Source of the DNA: Erwinia sp050410775
GTDB taxonomy: Bacteria; Pseudomonadota; Gammaproteobacteria; Enterobacterales; Enterobacteriaceae
DNA length: 64,000 nucleotides
NCBI RefSeq assembly: GCF_050410775.1
Contig: NZ_CP191229.1
Reading direction: 5' to 3' (one strand)
A program made the translations under genes and the position numbers. The notes below the pieces were generated by a model. The model did no database searches. It was not told where the DNA came from and worked only from the letters and a program-made list of their open reading frames with translations. Of the stretch, positions 24,254-33,075 are shown piece by piece (position 1 is the first letter of the stretch; the number at the start of each line of letters is the position of its first letter).

Positions 24254-27094
24254 TCACGCCGGGTCGCCGAACCAGCGCTGCCAGCTCGCATTCACCACGG
24301 CCTGCTCGCGGGCAAAGGCGGTCGCAGGCACATGACCGGGCAACGCCTGTAGCGCCAGATGATGCAGCTCGTCACGCAGGGTGACGTAAGCCTGCGTCAG
24401 CGCTGCCGCCTCTTCCGCGTCCATACGGCCTCCCTCAGCCAGCAGTGAGAGGATGCGTACGTTATCGGACCAGCGCGTCAGTTCAGGTTCTGAAGCCGCA
24501 TAGCGTAATACCAGGTACTGCGTGATGAATTCAATGTCGGTGATGCCGCCGCTGTCCGCTTTAATGTCCCAGCGCTCTTTATGCTTGTTGCCAAGATGCG
24601 CACGCATTTTTTCACGCATCTCACGCACCTCGGTTTTCAGCGTTTCCGCCGCCCTCGGCAGGCATAAAATGCCGCGCCGGATCGCATCAAAGCGCTGGCG
24701 TAGCGCCGTTTCGCCAAAGATGATACGGGTGCGTACCAGCGCCTGATGCTCCCACGTCCAGGCTTCCTGACGCTGGTAATCATCAAAGGCCTCAAAGGTA
24801 CTGACCAGCATCCCGGCCGAGCCGGAAGGCCGCAGCCGGGCATCGACCTCATAAAGAATGCCTGACGAGGTGCGGGTGCTGAACAGGTGAATGATGCGCT
24901 GCGCCAGCCTGAGATAGAACTGCCGCCCGTCGATGCTCCGCTCGCCCAGCGTCACCGCCTCGGCCGGGCAGTCATGCAGGAAAACCAGATCGAGGTCGGA
25001 GCTGTAGCCCAGCTCCCAGCCCCCGAGCTTGCCGTAGCCGACCACGGCAAATCCCCGGTCCCGATCGCCGGTCAGGTGCGAAGGCTGACCGTAGCGCGCC
25101 ACCATCATATGCCAGGCCTGCTGTACCACCTGCTCGACGATCGCCTCGGCCAGCCAGGTCAGATGATCGCTGACCTTCATCACCGGCAACGTACCGGCAA
25201 TATCCGCCGCCGCGATGCGCAGATGCTGCGCCTGTTTGAACTGGCGAAGCGCCTCCAGCTGCTGCTCCTCATCCTCTTCAGGAATGCGCAGCAGATACTG
25301 GCGGAGTTCATCGCGGTAGGCATCGGTTGCGGTGGGCTGATAGAGCGTCGCCGGATCCAGCAGTTCATCCAGCAGGAGCGGATAGCGCGCCAGCTGCGCG
25401 GCAACCATTGGTGAAGCCGCGCACAGCCGAATCAGATGCCTCAGCGCGCCATGATATTCGGTCAGCAGCTCCAGATAGGTTGTGCGGGTGACCACGCTAA
25501 GCAGCAGCGGCGTCAGGCGGCCAAGCGTCACCGCCGCATCCTCTCTCGGACACACTTCGCTCAGCAGGCGGGGCATCAGCTGATCCAGCGCCTGACGACC
25601 GCGGGGACCAATGGTGCGCTTATCCACATCCTGACGGAATTCGGTAATGGCCCGGAGCAGCTGCTGGCGGGCGGGCGTCTCCAGATGCGGCACCAGCGGG
25701 GCAAGCTCCGCCTCCTCCAGCCGATCCTGCCAGAGCACGCCATACTCTTCGGACTCCTTATTTTCACCCATTTCCGGCGTGTCATCGCCGATCAGCTCAT
25801 CAAAGATTGCCCGGACGGCCGCCATATGCTGCTCCAGCAGCCGGTAGAGATCGGGCCAGGCTTCGCATCCCATTGCCCAGGCCAGCCGCGCGCGGTCCAG
25901 CTCATCCGTCGGCAGCTTTTGCGTCTGTTCGTCATTAATACTTTGCAGCAGGTTCTCCAGCCGCCGGAGAAACAGCCAGGCGTCGCCGAGCTGCGTAACC
26001 TGATCCTGTGGCAGGAGGTTAAGTTCGCCAATGGCCTTCAGCGTCGGCTGCAGCGAGCGCTGCTGAAGCGTCCGTTCACGGCCGCCGCGGATCAGCTGGA
26101 ATACCTGCACAATAAATTCGGTTTCGCGAATACCGCCCGCGCCGAGCTTAATATTGTCGGTCAGGCCGCGGCGCCGCACCTCGCGGGCAATCATGCTTTT
26201 CATATTGCGCAGAGACTGGATCACGCTGAAATCAATGTAGCGGCGATAGACAAAAGGCCGGAGCATCTGCTGCAGCTCCTGGCTCCAGCGATCGTCGCGA
26301 TCGCCCATCAGCCGCGCCTTTACCATCGCATAACGCTCCCAGTCGCGCCCCTGCTCCTGGTAATAATCCTCCAGCGCGGCAAAGCTGAGCACCAGCGGCC
26401 CGCTGTCGCCAAAGGGGCGCAGCCGCATATCCACGCGGTAGACAAACCCCTCTGCAGTAGGCTGATCCAGCACTTTAATCAGCCGCTGCCCCAGCCGGGT
26501 AAAGAACTGGGCGTTATCCAGCTCCCGCCTGCCGCCCTGAGTGGTGCCGTTCTCCGGCCAGGTAAAGATAAGATCGATGTCCGAAGAGAAATTGAGTTCG
26601 CCGCCGCCAAGCTTCCCCATCCCCAGGATCAGCAGCGGCTGCGGCTCGCCGGCCGCGTTGACCGGCGTACCGAACTCACGGCAGCACGCCTGCCATAGCC
26701 AGTCTCTCGCCGCCACAATCAGGGTTTCCGCCAGCACGCTCAGCATTTTCAGCGTCGCGGGGGTGCTGCCGGTTGCCAGCGCCTGTATCCAGGCGATGCG
26801 CGTCAGTTGCTCGCGACGAAACAACCGCAGCTCGCGCATCAGCGCATTTTCATCACTCACCGTCGCCAGTTGCGCCTGCAGCCTGCTTTCATAATGCTGC
26901 CACTCATCAGGGTGCGGCGCGTCCTGCCGCACCCTCTGCAACCATTCGGGATGGCGCGTCAGGTTTTCACTGATAAAGTCGCTGAAGGCCAGCACGGATC
27001 GCTCGGTGTGCGTTAATTCACCCAGATCCTGAGGCAGCTGGCTGGCCTTCTCCGCCAGCAGCGGCGGCAGAATCTGTGAGGGCAATGGCAACAT
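24254..27094 (-). CDS. glnE: Glutamine synthetase adenylyltransferase / adenylyl-removing enzyme
   Basis: A 946-residue enzyme, the same length as E. coli GlnE, that adds and removes AMP on glutamine synthetase in response to PII and glutamine. Two nucleotidyltransferase domains are evident. The N-terminal adenylyl-removase domain has GGGELNFSSDIDLIF near residue 170, and the C-terminal adenylylase domain has GGWELGYSSDLDLVF near residue 700. The linking helical region holds RTIGPRGRQ. A GTG six bases upstream is possible, but AGGGA spacing favours the ATG at 27094. ygiF lies upstream and hldE downstream on the same strand. Confidence 0.96.
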   Translation of the reverse strand: MLPLPSQILPPLLAEKASQLPQDLGELTHTERSVLAFSDFISENLTRHPEWLQRVRQDAPHPDEWQHYESRLQAQLATVSDENALMRELRLFRREQLTRIAWIQALATGSTPATLKMLSVLAETLIVAARDWLWQACCREFGTPVNAAGEPQPLLILGMGKLGGGELNFSSDIDLIFTWPENGTTQGGRRELDNAQFFTRLGQRLIKVLDQPTAEGFVYRVDMRLRPFGDSGPLVLSFAALEDYYQEQGRDWERYAMVKARLMGDRDDRWSQELQQMLRPFVYRRYIDFSVIQSLRNMKSMIAREVRRRGLTDNIKLGAGGIRETEFIVQVFQLIRGGRERTLQQRSLQPTLKAIGELNLLPQDQVTQLGDAWLFLRRLENLLQSINDEQTQKLPTDELDRARLAWAMGCEAWPDLYRLLEQHMAAVRAIFDELIGDDTPEMGENKESEEYGVLWQDRLEEAELAPLVPHLETPARQQLLRAITEFRQDVDKRTIGPRGRQALDQLMPRLLSEVCPREDAAVTLGRLTPLLLSVVTRTTYLELLTEYHGALRHLIRLCAASPMVAAQLARYPLLLDELLDPATLYQPTATDAYRDELRQYLLRIPEEDEEQQLEALRQFKQAQHLRIAAADIAGTLPVMKVSDHLTWLAEAIVEQVVQQAWHMMVARYGQPSHLTGDRDRGFAVVGYGKLGGWELGYSSDLDLVFLHDCPAEAVTLGERSIDGRQFYLRLAQRIIHLFSTRTSSGILYEVDARLRPSGSAGMLVSTFEAFDDYQRQEAWTWEHQALVRTRIIFGETALRQRFDAIRRGILCLPRAAETLKTEVREMREKMRAHLGNKHKERWDIKADSGGITDIEFITQYLVLRYAASEPELTRWSDNVRILSLLAEGGRMDAEEAAALTQAYVTLRDELHHLALQALPGHVPATAFAREQAVVNASWQRWFGDPA

Positions 27095-27164
27095 AAACAC
27101 TCCCTGATTAAGGCTTAATGTGATCGGATACCGGACGCCAGCCTCTGTGGCCGCACGGCAGGGT

Positions 27165-28469
27165 TCAGACGCTGCCGTTTTTCCAGAACGCCGGGTGCTT
27201 CAGGGCCTGGCGACAGTGCGCATCCAGCCAGCTCTCCTGCTTTGTCTCAATGGCCTGAGCCAGCTGCTGCCAGTCGGCAAACCAGGCCGATACCGCTGCC
27301 GGCTCGTAGGCACCGGCAAGCAGGTGTGCGGCGATCAGCTGGCGATGTAAGCGGGTCAGCTTATCCTGATATTCATTCAGCTGGCGTACGCGCCCGAAGG
27401 TCTCTTTCAGATCGGCAGAAAGGCGGCCCAGCATAATGTCGCAGAAGCGCTTGTAGGAGCCCTGAAGTTTGGCATCCGTTTTGGCGTCAATAAACGCGCG
27501 CCAGCGCCCGGCGGCCAGCCAGTCAGTAAGTGCTAACTGGGTTTGCAGAGAGAGCGGGCTGAAACAGATCGTCTCCGCCTGCAGATCTTCTGCCAGCAGA
27601 GCCTCTTCCAGTTCGGTCAGCCGCTGGCGGAGGTCGCTGCTGGCCCTGCGCGGCACCAGCGCGCCAAACAGCGAGAAGGCCTGGCGCAGCGTTTCCAGCG
27701 CCTGACGGATCTCATGAAGCGCCTGAGCATTGCCACGCAGCCACAGCTCTTCATGATACTGCCACTGGTTCAGCGCCAGCGTGAAAGCAGCCTGCATGCC
27801 CTCTTCTACCGTCGCCTTCGGCTTTATCTTCATCACCGGCAGCGGATGCAGCTCGCGCGGCGCGTTCCCCTGCGCCAGCACATAACCCCGCGCCGCCTTG
27901 CTGAGGCTACCGAGGCGCAGACCGCCCAGCGTGCGCAGTTCAGCGGCGAAGGCCAGCAGATCGTCGCGCTCGCCGCTTTTCAGCTCCAGCTCAATCTCCC
28001 TGAGGATTTCGCTCTGTTCACCCGCGCTGACTTCTCCCTTATCCAGCGCAACTTCAATCTCGCTGTTCAGGTAAGTAACTACCCACTTTTCACGCATAAA
28101 ATGCGTGCTGAACAGCGGGGCGAGCTGCTGCTGTAGCGCCACCGGATCGGTGCCTGCCGGCCAGATCTCCGCAGGCAGCTTCTCAAGCGCCAGCTCCGGC
28201 TTCTCCAGAGGCACATTATATTCCGGACGCTGATGCAGGCCGCCCACGCTCTGCCCCGCCGACTTCAGTGTCATCTCATAGCTGTCGCCGGCGCCGCGAA
28301 TGCGCAGCCCCATATCCCAGCGGCGCAGCTGACGCTCCGCCGTCTCAAAATAGATATTGGTCAGCTTCTGCGGCGGGGTGTGCTGATGAGGCCAGGCGGC
28401 AAGCCTGGCGGGCAATTTTTCCGCCGCCTCGTCAGTGGCGATGAACTTTAACTCGATTTCCATGGTCAT
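27165..28469 (-). CDS. ygiF: Inorganic triphosphatase YgiF (CYTH-CHAD)
   Basis: A 434-residue protein with an N-terminal CYTH tunnel domain (residues 1-200) and a C-terminal CHAD domain (about 210-430) rich in His, Arg and Lys for polyphosphate contact. The CYTH signature EIELKF sits at residues 4-9, and RRWDMGLRIRG, EMTLKSAG and LSKAARGY follow. E. coli YgiF hydrolyses inorganic triphosphate. The ATG at 28469 gives the family N-terminal length; its ribosome-binding site is weak, and it overlaps the stop of a small upstream ORF (ATGA), suggesting coupling. Confidence 0.93.
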   Translation of the reverse strand: MTMEIELKFIATDEAAEKLPARLAAWPHQHTPPQKLTNIYFETAERQLRRWDMGLRIRGAGDSYEMTLKSAGQSVGGLHQRPEYNVPLEKPELALEKLPAEIWPAGTDPVALQQQLAPLFSTHFMREKWVVTYLNSEIEVALDKGEVSAGEQSEILREIELELKSGERDDLLAFAAELRTLGGLRLGSLSKAARGYVLAQGNAPRELHPLPVMKIKPKATVEEGMQAAFTLALNQWQYHEELWLRGNAQALHEIRQALETLRQAFSLFGALVPRRASSDLRQRLTELEEALLAEDLQAETICFSPLSLQTQLALTDWLAAGRWRAFIDAKTDAKLQGSYKRFCDIMLGRLSADLKETFGRVRQLNEYQDKLTRLHRQLIAAHLLAGAYEPAAVSAWFADWQQLAQAIETKQESWLDAHCRQALKHPAFWKNGSV

Positions 28470-28672
28470 ATTTTCTTAATCTGAACGTTACCGGTACGGT
28501 AAAATGGGAGTAAGGCCTGATTTTCCTCGTAATTAGCGCCGTTTTTTTCGCCCTCAGGCGTAAAAAACGCGGTGCCGGACGAGGTCTCTTTCAGCCAGAT
28601 ATGACGTGAAGAGTAATGCAGAATTGCCCCGGCTGTCTCGGCTTTCTTATGCTTTCGCATAGCGGCCCGCAC
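28466..28672 (-). CDS. Small ORF of unknown function coupled to ygiF
   Basis: A 68-codon frame (GTG at 28672, first ATG at 28660) ending in an ATGA overlap with the ygiF start. The frame is open further upstream to a TAA at 28733. That extension (LEAARRKLNENYPGLGT...) is helical and charged like real protein, but I find no ATG in it, so the start may be CTG or GTG or lost by mutation. Residues HYSSRHIWLKETSSGTAFF resemble a beta-rich domain. No family is recognised. The four-base overlap and weak ygiF ribosome-binding site argue for translation; the missing clear start argues for decay. Confidence 0.4.
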   Translation of the reverse strand: MRAAMRKHKKAETAGAILHYSSRHIWLKETSSGTAFFTPEGEKNGANYEENQALLPFYRTGNVQIKKI

Positions 28673-28773
28673 CGTTCCGAGACCAGGATAGTTCTCATTC
28701 AGCTTTCTGCGAGCCGCCTCCAGACTGTGCCATTACTTTTTTTCCCCAGCATTGACGTAAATAAAGACATCGA

Positions 28774-29394
28774 ATGAAAAAAACTCACCTTATTGGCCTC
28801 ACTTTACTGACAGTTAGCGTAGCAACCGCCGTCCACGCTGAAGAAAAACGCTATATTTCAGACGAGCTTTCGACCTATGTCCGCAGCGGCCCCAGCGACG
28901 GTTACCGCCTGGTGGGCACATTAAACGCCGGTGAAGAAGTTACGCTGCTTCAGACCAACGAAAATACAAAATATGGTCAAATCCGTGACGCCAATGGCCG
29001 CACGACCTGGATCCCGCTGGCGCAGCTCAGCGAACAGCCAAGCCTGCGCACCCGCGTGCCCCAGCTTGAGCAACAGGTGAAAGAGCTGACCGGTAAGCTC
29101 GCCAACATTGATAACAGCTGGAATCAGCGCACCGCTGAGATGCAGAAAAAAGTGGCCGGCAGCGACGGCGCGATCAACAACCTGAAGGCTGAAAACCAGA
29201 AGCTGAAAAATGAACTGATCGTCGCGCAGAAAAAAGTGAACGCCGCCAATGTGCAGCTGGACGATAAGCAGCGCACCATCATTATGCAGTGGTTTATGTA
29301 TGGCGGCGGCGTGGCGGGCGTGGGCCTGCTGCTTGGTCTGCTGTTGCCGCACATGATCCCCAGCCGCAAGAAAAAAGATCGCTGGATGAACTGA
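28774..29394 (+). CDS. ygiM: SH3-domain membrane protein YgiM
   Basis: A 206-residue protein of the TIGR04211 family. It has a signal peptide (residues 1-22, ending VHAEE), a bacterial SH3 domain (YISDELSTYVRSGPSDGYRL ..., about 25-90), a coiled coil (about 95-165) and one C-terminal membrane segment (about 172-192) followed by a basic tail. This gives a periplasmic SH3/coiled coil anchored at the C terminus. Function is unknown; the gene precedes cca, as in E. coli. Confidence 0.93.
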   Translation: MKKTHLIGLTLLTVSVATAVHAEEKRYISDELSTYVRSGPSDGYRLVGTLNAGEEVTLLQTNENTKYGQIRDANGRTTWIPLAQLSEQPSLRTRVPQLEQQVKELTGKLANIDNSWNQRTAEMQKKVAGSDGAINNLKAENQKLKNELIVAQKKVNAANVQLDDKQRTIIMQWFMYGGGVAGVGLLLGLLLPHMIPSRKKKDRWMN

Positions 29395-29413
29395 TTTTCT
29401 TGTTTCCTCTCTC

Positions 29414-29437
29414 AGGGCATCCATTGATGCCCTTTTT
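29414..29437 (+). terminator. Intrinsic terminator after ygiM
   Basis: Perfect AGGGCATC/GATGCCCT stem with loop CATT followed by TTTT, separating ygiM from cca. Confidence 0.75.
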
Positions 29438-29534
29438 GGCATGGGCGCCATAAAGCGGCCATTACCCCGCAAAATTGGGCCTCCGCACACACTTCACGTA
29501 TGATAAAAGAAACGACAAACTCAGGAGCGCAGTA

Positions 29535-30767
29535 GTGAAGACTTACCTTGTAGGTGGCGCGGTACGCGATGCCCTGCTGAATCTGCCGGTCAAAGATAAA
29601 GACTGGGTCGTGGTGGGCGCCACCCCCGATCTGATGCTCAGCGAAGGTTATGAACAGGTGGGCCGGGATTTTCCGGTATTTCTGCATCCCGTCACGCATG
29701 AAGAGTATGCGCTGGCCCGGACGGAGCGTAAAAACGGCAGCGGTTATACCGGCTTTGTCTGCTATTCCGCGCCCGATGTGACGCTGGAGGAGGACTTACA
29801 GCGCCGCGATCTTACCGTTAATGCCATCGCGCAGGATGAAAACGGCCGCCTTGTCGACCCTTTCAACGGTCAGGAAGATATCAAACATCGCCAGCTTCGC
29901 CACGTCTCTGCGGCCTTTAATGAGGATCCCCTGCGCGTGCTGCGCGTCGCGCGTTTTGCCGCACGTTTCGCCCATCTGGGTTTCAGCGTGGCGGATGAAA
30001 CCCTGGCGCTGATGCGCTCGATGGCCGCCAGCGGCGAGCTGGACACGCTGACCGCAGAGCGGGTCTGGAAAGAGACCGAGCGGGCGCTGCAAACCCAGTC
30101 TCCTCAGGTCTATTTTCAGGTGCTGCGCGACTGCGGCGCGCTGGCCGTTCTGTTTCCGGAGCTGGCTAATCTGTATGGCGTGCCTGCCCCGGCGAAATGG
30201 CATCCCGAAATTGATACCGGCGTGCATACGCTGATGACGCTGACCATCGCTGCCCAGCTTAGCGACGATGTTGCGGTTCGTTTTGCAACGCTGTTTCACG
30301 ATGTGGGCAAGGGGCTGACCCCGCCGGAAAAATGGCCCAGCCATCACGGTCACGGCCCCGCTGGCGTTCCGCTGGTTGAAGGGGTGTGTCAGCGTCTTCG
30401 CGTGCCCAATACCCTTCGCGATCTGGCGCTGCTGGTGACGGAGTTTCATGACCTGGTGCACACCATTGGCCGGCAGCCTGCCGAAGCACTGGTGGCCTTG
30501 TTCGATCGACTGGATGCCTGGCGCAAGCCGCAGCGCATTGAACAAATCGCCCTGACCAGCGAAGCGGATGCACGTGGCCGGACCGGATTCGAAAATAATG
30601 CCTATCCGCAGGGCGACTATCTGCGTAAGGCGTTTGAAATCGTGCAGAACGTATCGACCAAAGAGGTCGTCGCGGCGGGGTACAAAGGGGCAGAAGTCAG
30701 GGAAGAGCTAACACGTAGAAGGATTGCCGCACTGGGTCAGTGGCAGGAAGAACAGCTTACTCAGTGA
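29535..30767 (+). CDS. cca: CCA-adding tRNA nucleotidyltransferase (GTG start)
   Basis: A 410-residue class II tRNA nucleotidyltransferase that builds and repairs the 3' CCA end; enterobacterial Cca also carries an HD domain with phosphohydrolase activity. YLVGGAVRDALL and the DxD-type KDKDWVVVG open the catalytic domain, RRDLTVNAIA and the R-R-D nucleotide-selecting region follow, and FHDVGKG marks the HD domain near residue 255. The start is GTG at 29535, with AGGAG seven bases upstream; the frame is open further but the GTG matches E. coli MKIYLVGG. Confidence 0.96.
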   Translation: MKTYLVGGAVRDALLNLPVKDKDWVVVGATPDLMLSEGYEQVGRDFPVFLHPVTHEEYALARTERKNGSGYTGFVCYSAPDVTLEEDLQRRDLTVNAIAQDENGRLVDPFNGQEDIKHRQLRHVSAAFNEDPLRVLRVARFAARFAHLGFSVADETLALMRSMAASGELDTLTAERVWKETERALQTQSPQVYFQVLRDCGALAVLFPELANLYGVPAPAKWHPEIDTGVHTLMTLTIAAQLSDDVAVRFATLFHDVGKGLTPPEKWPSHHGHGPAGVPLVEGVCQRLRVPNTLRDLALLVTEFHDLVHTIGRQPAEALVALFDRLDAWRKPQRIEQIALTSEADARGRTGFENNAYPQGDYLRKAFEIVQNVSTKEVVAAGYKGAEVREELTRRRIAALGQWQEEQLTQ

Positions 30768-30772
30768 TTGTG

Positions 30773-30798
30773 GGGCTGGCCGGGAAACCCGCCAGCCC
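30773..30798. terminator. Hairpin between converging cca and uppP
   Basis: GGGCTGGC/GCCAGCCC with a ten-base loop right after the cca stop, followed by TCATTATT on the plus strand. Weak U-tract; possible shared terminator. Confidence 0.4.
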
Positions 30799-30812
30799 TC
30801 ATTATTACCCGA

Positions 30813-31631
30813 TCAGACAAACACCATGTAAACGATGGCAGCAACAATAAAGCGATAAATTGCAAAGGGCACGAACGAGATACGCTGGATCAGTTTCAGG
30901 AAGACCTTAATGGCAATCAGCGCTACGATAAAGGCGGTGATAAAGCCAACGGCAAACATCGGGAAGTCTGCCATGGTCAGGAAATCAGCGCTTTTATAAA
31001 GGTCCAGCACCGTCGCGCCCATCATCATCGGCACCGCCAGAATAAATGAGAACTCGGAAGCGGCATAGCGGCTCACGCCCATCAGCATCCCGCCTGAAAT
31101 AGTGGCGCCCGAGCGCGAGAAGCCCGGCCACAGCGCCAGGCACTGGAAGCAGCCAATGACGAAAGCCTGACGGTAGGTCATATCATCAATGCCCACCGCT
31201 TTAGGCTGTTTTGGCTTCAGGTATTCGGCTGCAAGCAGCAGCACGCCGCCGACAATCAGCGCATACATCACGTTGATGGGGTTAAACAGGGTTTTGATCG
31301 CGTCGTGAAATACAAGGCCAACCACAACGGCCGGGATCATGCCCAGCAGGATATGAATCAGCGTCAGATGCCCTTTACCGGTGCCTTCATGCGGCACTTT
31401 GCCAAAATGAATGCCGATAAGGCCAAAAAGACGACGCCAGAACATCACCACGACGGCTAAAATCGATCCAAGCTGAATAACTACTTCAAATGTGTTCGCC
31501 TTAGCGCCTTCAAACCCTAACAGATGACCGACAATGATCATGTGCCCGGTGGAGGAGACGGGAAGGAATTCCGTTAAGCCCTCAACAATGCCAAGGATTA
31601 CCGCCACCCATAGCTGATGAATATCTGCCAT
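30813..31631 (-). CDS. uppP: Undecaprenyl-diphosphatase (bacitracin resistance)
   Basis: A 272-residue inner-membrane enzyme (BacA) that recycles undecaprenyl diphosphate to the monophosphate lipid carrier for peptidoglycan and surface polysaccharides. Both active-site motifs, EGLTEFLPVSSTGH (about 17-30) and PGFSRSGATISGG, are intact. The frame extends 19 codons upstream, but the Met at 31631 (MADIHQ) matches E. coli MSDMHS. It is downstream of folB on the same strand, 137 bases away. Confidence 0.96.
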   Translation of the reverse strand: MADIHQLWVAVILGIVEGLTEFLPVSSTGHMIIVGHLLGFEGAKANTFEVVIQLGSILAVVVMFWRRLFGLIGIHFGKVPHEGTGKGHLTLIHILLGMIPAVVVGLVFHDAIKTLFNPINVMYALIVGGVLLLAAEYLKPKQPKAVGIDDMTYRQAFVIGCFQCLALWPGFSRSGATISGGMLMGVSRYAASEFSFILAVPMMMGATVLDLYKSADFLTMADFPMFAVGFITAFIVALIAIKVFLKLIQRISFVPFAIYRFIVAAIVYMVFV

Positions 31632-31768
31632 CAAATCTACCCCTAGTATAAAAATCATTAAAAAGGCGGTCGCGAGCGCCACCGCCAAATTGTGCCCCGT
31701 TAAGTCAGGCCACCCTAAGACAGACCATAATGTCGTTTGGTTTCACCGTGATGGCAATCACAATGGGT

Positions 31769-32128
31769 TTATTTCGGATTAGTCCCCCGTTCTATAATCA
31801 CGCCTACCTGTTTCGCCTGCGCCACGGCGCCTGGCTTGCTCAGCTTGATTCGTACCCAGGGAGAATTGAATCGCGTCAGCAGCAGCGTGGCTACTTCTTC
31901 CGCCACGCGCTCCACCAGGGCAAATTTCCCGCTGGCGACATGGTTAATAATGGCGTCAGAGACATCGGCATAGCTCAGGCAGTCGTTAACGTCATCGCTG
32001 GCCGCCGCCTGGCGGTTATCCCAGGCCATTTCGACATCGAACACCAGCTTCTGCTTAATGGTCTGTTCCCAGTCATACACGCCGATGGTGGTGATAACCG
32101 TGAGCTGTTCAATAAATACGATATCCAT
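31769..32128 (-). CDS. folB: Dihydroneopterin aldolase
   Basis: A 119-residue enzyme of folate synthesis that cleaves dihydroneopterin to 6-hydroxymethyldihydropterin and glycolaldehyde. The tunnel-fold features IGVYDWEQ (Glu in the pterin pocket), SYADVSDAIIN, ALVERVAEEVA and RIKLSKPGAV (active-site Lys) are present. It is divergent from plsY, as in E. coli, with 107 bases between starts. Confidence 0.95.
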   Translation of the reverse strand: MDIVFIEQLTVITTIGVYDWEQTIKQKLVFDVEMAWDNRQAAASDDVNDCLSYADVSDAIINHVASGKFALVERVAEEVATLLLTRFNSPWVRIKLSKPGAVAQAKQVGVIIERGTNPK

Positions 32129-32235
32129 GATGTCTGTCTCTGTTTTTGTGGTTGCCGGATACCACTTGCTGTGGTTTATGCGTATTATCCACTGATGACC
32201 AGAATAAAACGACCCCTACAAAACGGAACGGTGTT

Positions 32236-32853
32236 ATGAGTGTATTCGCGCTTGGTATGATCATTTTCGCGTATCTGTGCGGCTCCATTTCCAGCGCGAT
32301 TTTGGTTTGCCGACTGTTCAGATTACCGGTTCCGCGCCTGAATGGTTCAGGCAATCCCGGCGCCACCAATGTCCTGCGCATCGGCGGTAAGGTCCCTGCT
32401 GCTGCGGTTCTGATTTTCGATATCTTAAAAGGTATGCTGCCGGTCTGGCTGGCGTACCGTTACGGCGTTTCCCCCTTCTACCTCGGCCTTATCGCTATCG
32501 CGGCCTGCCTTGGCCATATTTATCCGCTCTTCTTTCATTTTAAGGGCGGTAAAGGCGTGGCAACGGCGTTCGGGGCGATTGCCCCTATCGGCTGGGATCT
32601 GACCGGGCTGATGACCGGCACCTGGCTACTGACTGTGCTGCTCAGCGGCTATTCTTCGCTGGGCGCCATTGTCAGCGCGCTGATCGCGCCCTTTTACGTC
32701 TGGTGGTTTAAGCCCCAGCTCACCTTTCCGGTCGCGATGCTCTCCTGTCTGGTGCTCCTGCGCCATCACGATAATATCCAGCGCTTATGGCGCGGTCAGG
32801 AGATGAAGATCTGGAAAAAGAAGAAACAGAAAAACGATAAAAAGTCTTCTTAA
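32236..32853 (+). CDS. plsY: Acyl-phosphate:glycerol-3-phosphate acyltransferase
   Basis: A 205-residue inner-membrane enzyme that makes lysophosphatidic acid from acyl phosphate and glycerol 3-phosphate. Five membrane segments and the three cytoplasmic motifs are visible: GSGNPGATN (about 36-44), HFKGGKGVAT (about 95-104) and LRHHDNIQRL. The C terminus is highly basic (KKKKQKNDKKSS). The Met at 32236 matches E. coli YgiH; the upstream frame is not homologous. Confidence 0.95.
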   Translation: MSVFALGMIIFAYLCGSISSAILVCRLFRLPVPRLNGSGNPGATNVLRIGGKVPAAAVLIFDILKGMLPVWLAYRYGVSPFYLGLIAIAACLGHIYPLFFHFKGGKGVATAFGAIAPIGWDLTGLMTGTWLLTVLLSGYSSLGAIVSALIAPFYVWWFKPQLTFPVAMLSCLVLLRHHDNIQRLWRGQEMKIWKKKKQKNDKKSS

Positions 32854-32871
32854 CGGCCAGTGATGTCTTTG

Positions 32872-32905
32872 AAGCCACCGGATAAAGCCTATCCGGTGGC
32901 TTTTT
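32872..32905 (+). terminator. Intrinsic terminator after plsY
   Basis: Perfect AGCCACCGGATA/TATCCGGTGGCT stem with a five-base loop and TTTT. The remaining bases to 33041 contain no gene I can see. Confidence 0.88.
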
Positions 32906-33041
32906 AATGTCCTTTTTGCGACCAGCCTGAGTCTGACCGGAAATAAGTCAGAAGAGTCACGCTAGTGCGAGAAAGGGTCCCAGGCCACGGCACCGGCTAT
33001 CATCGAAAGGCGCTGACCTCACGGGCTTTCACTGAAGCATT

Positions 33042-33075
33042 AAAAAAGCCGGTACCTTCCGGCACCGGCTTTTTT
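33042..33075. terminator. Bidirectional terminator overlapping the tsaD stop codon
   Basis: AAAAAAGCCGGT/ACCGGCTTTTTT, a perfect 12-base stem with a ten-base loop. It is T-rich on both sides, and its right arm runs into the tsaD stop codon at 33075-33077. Confidence 0.85.

Noticed and set aside
25436..26698. 420-codon plus-strand frame
   Set aside because: Entirely antisense to glnE, a shadow of a well-supported gene.
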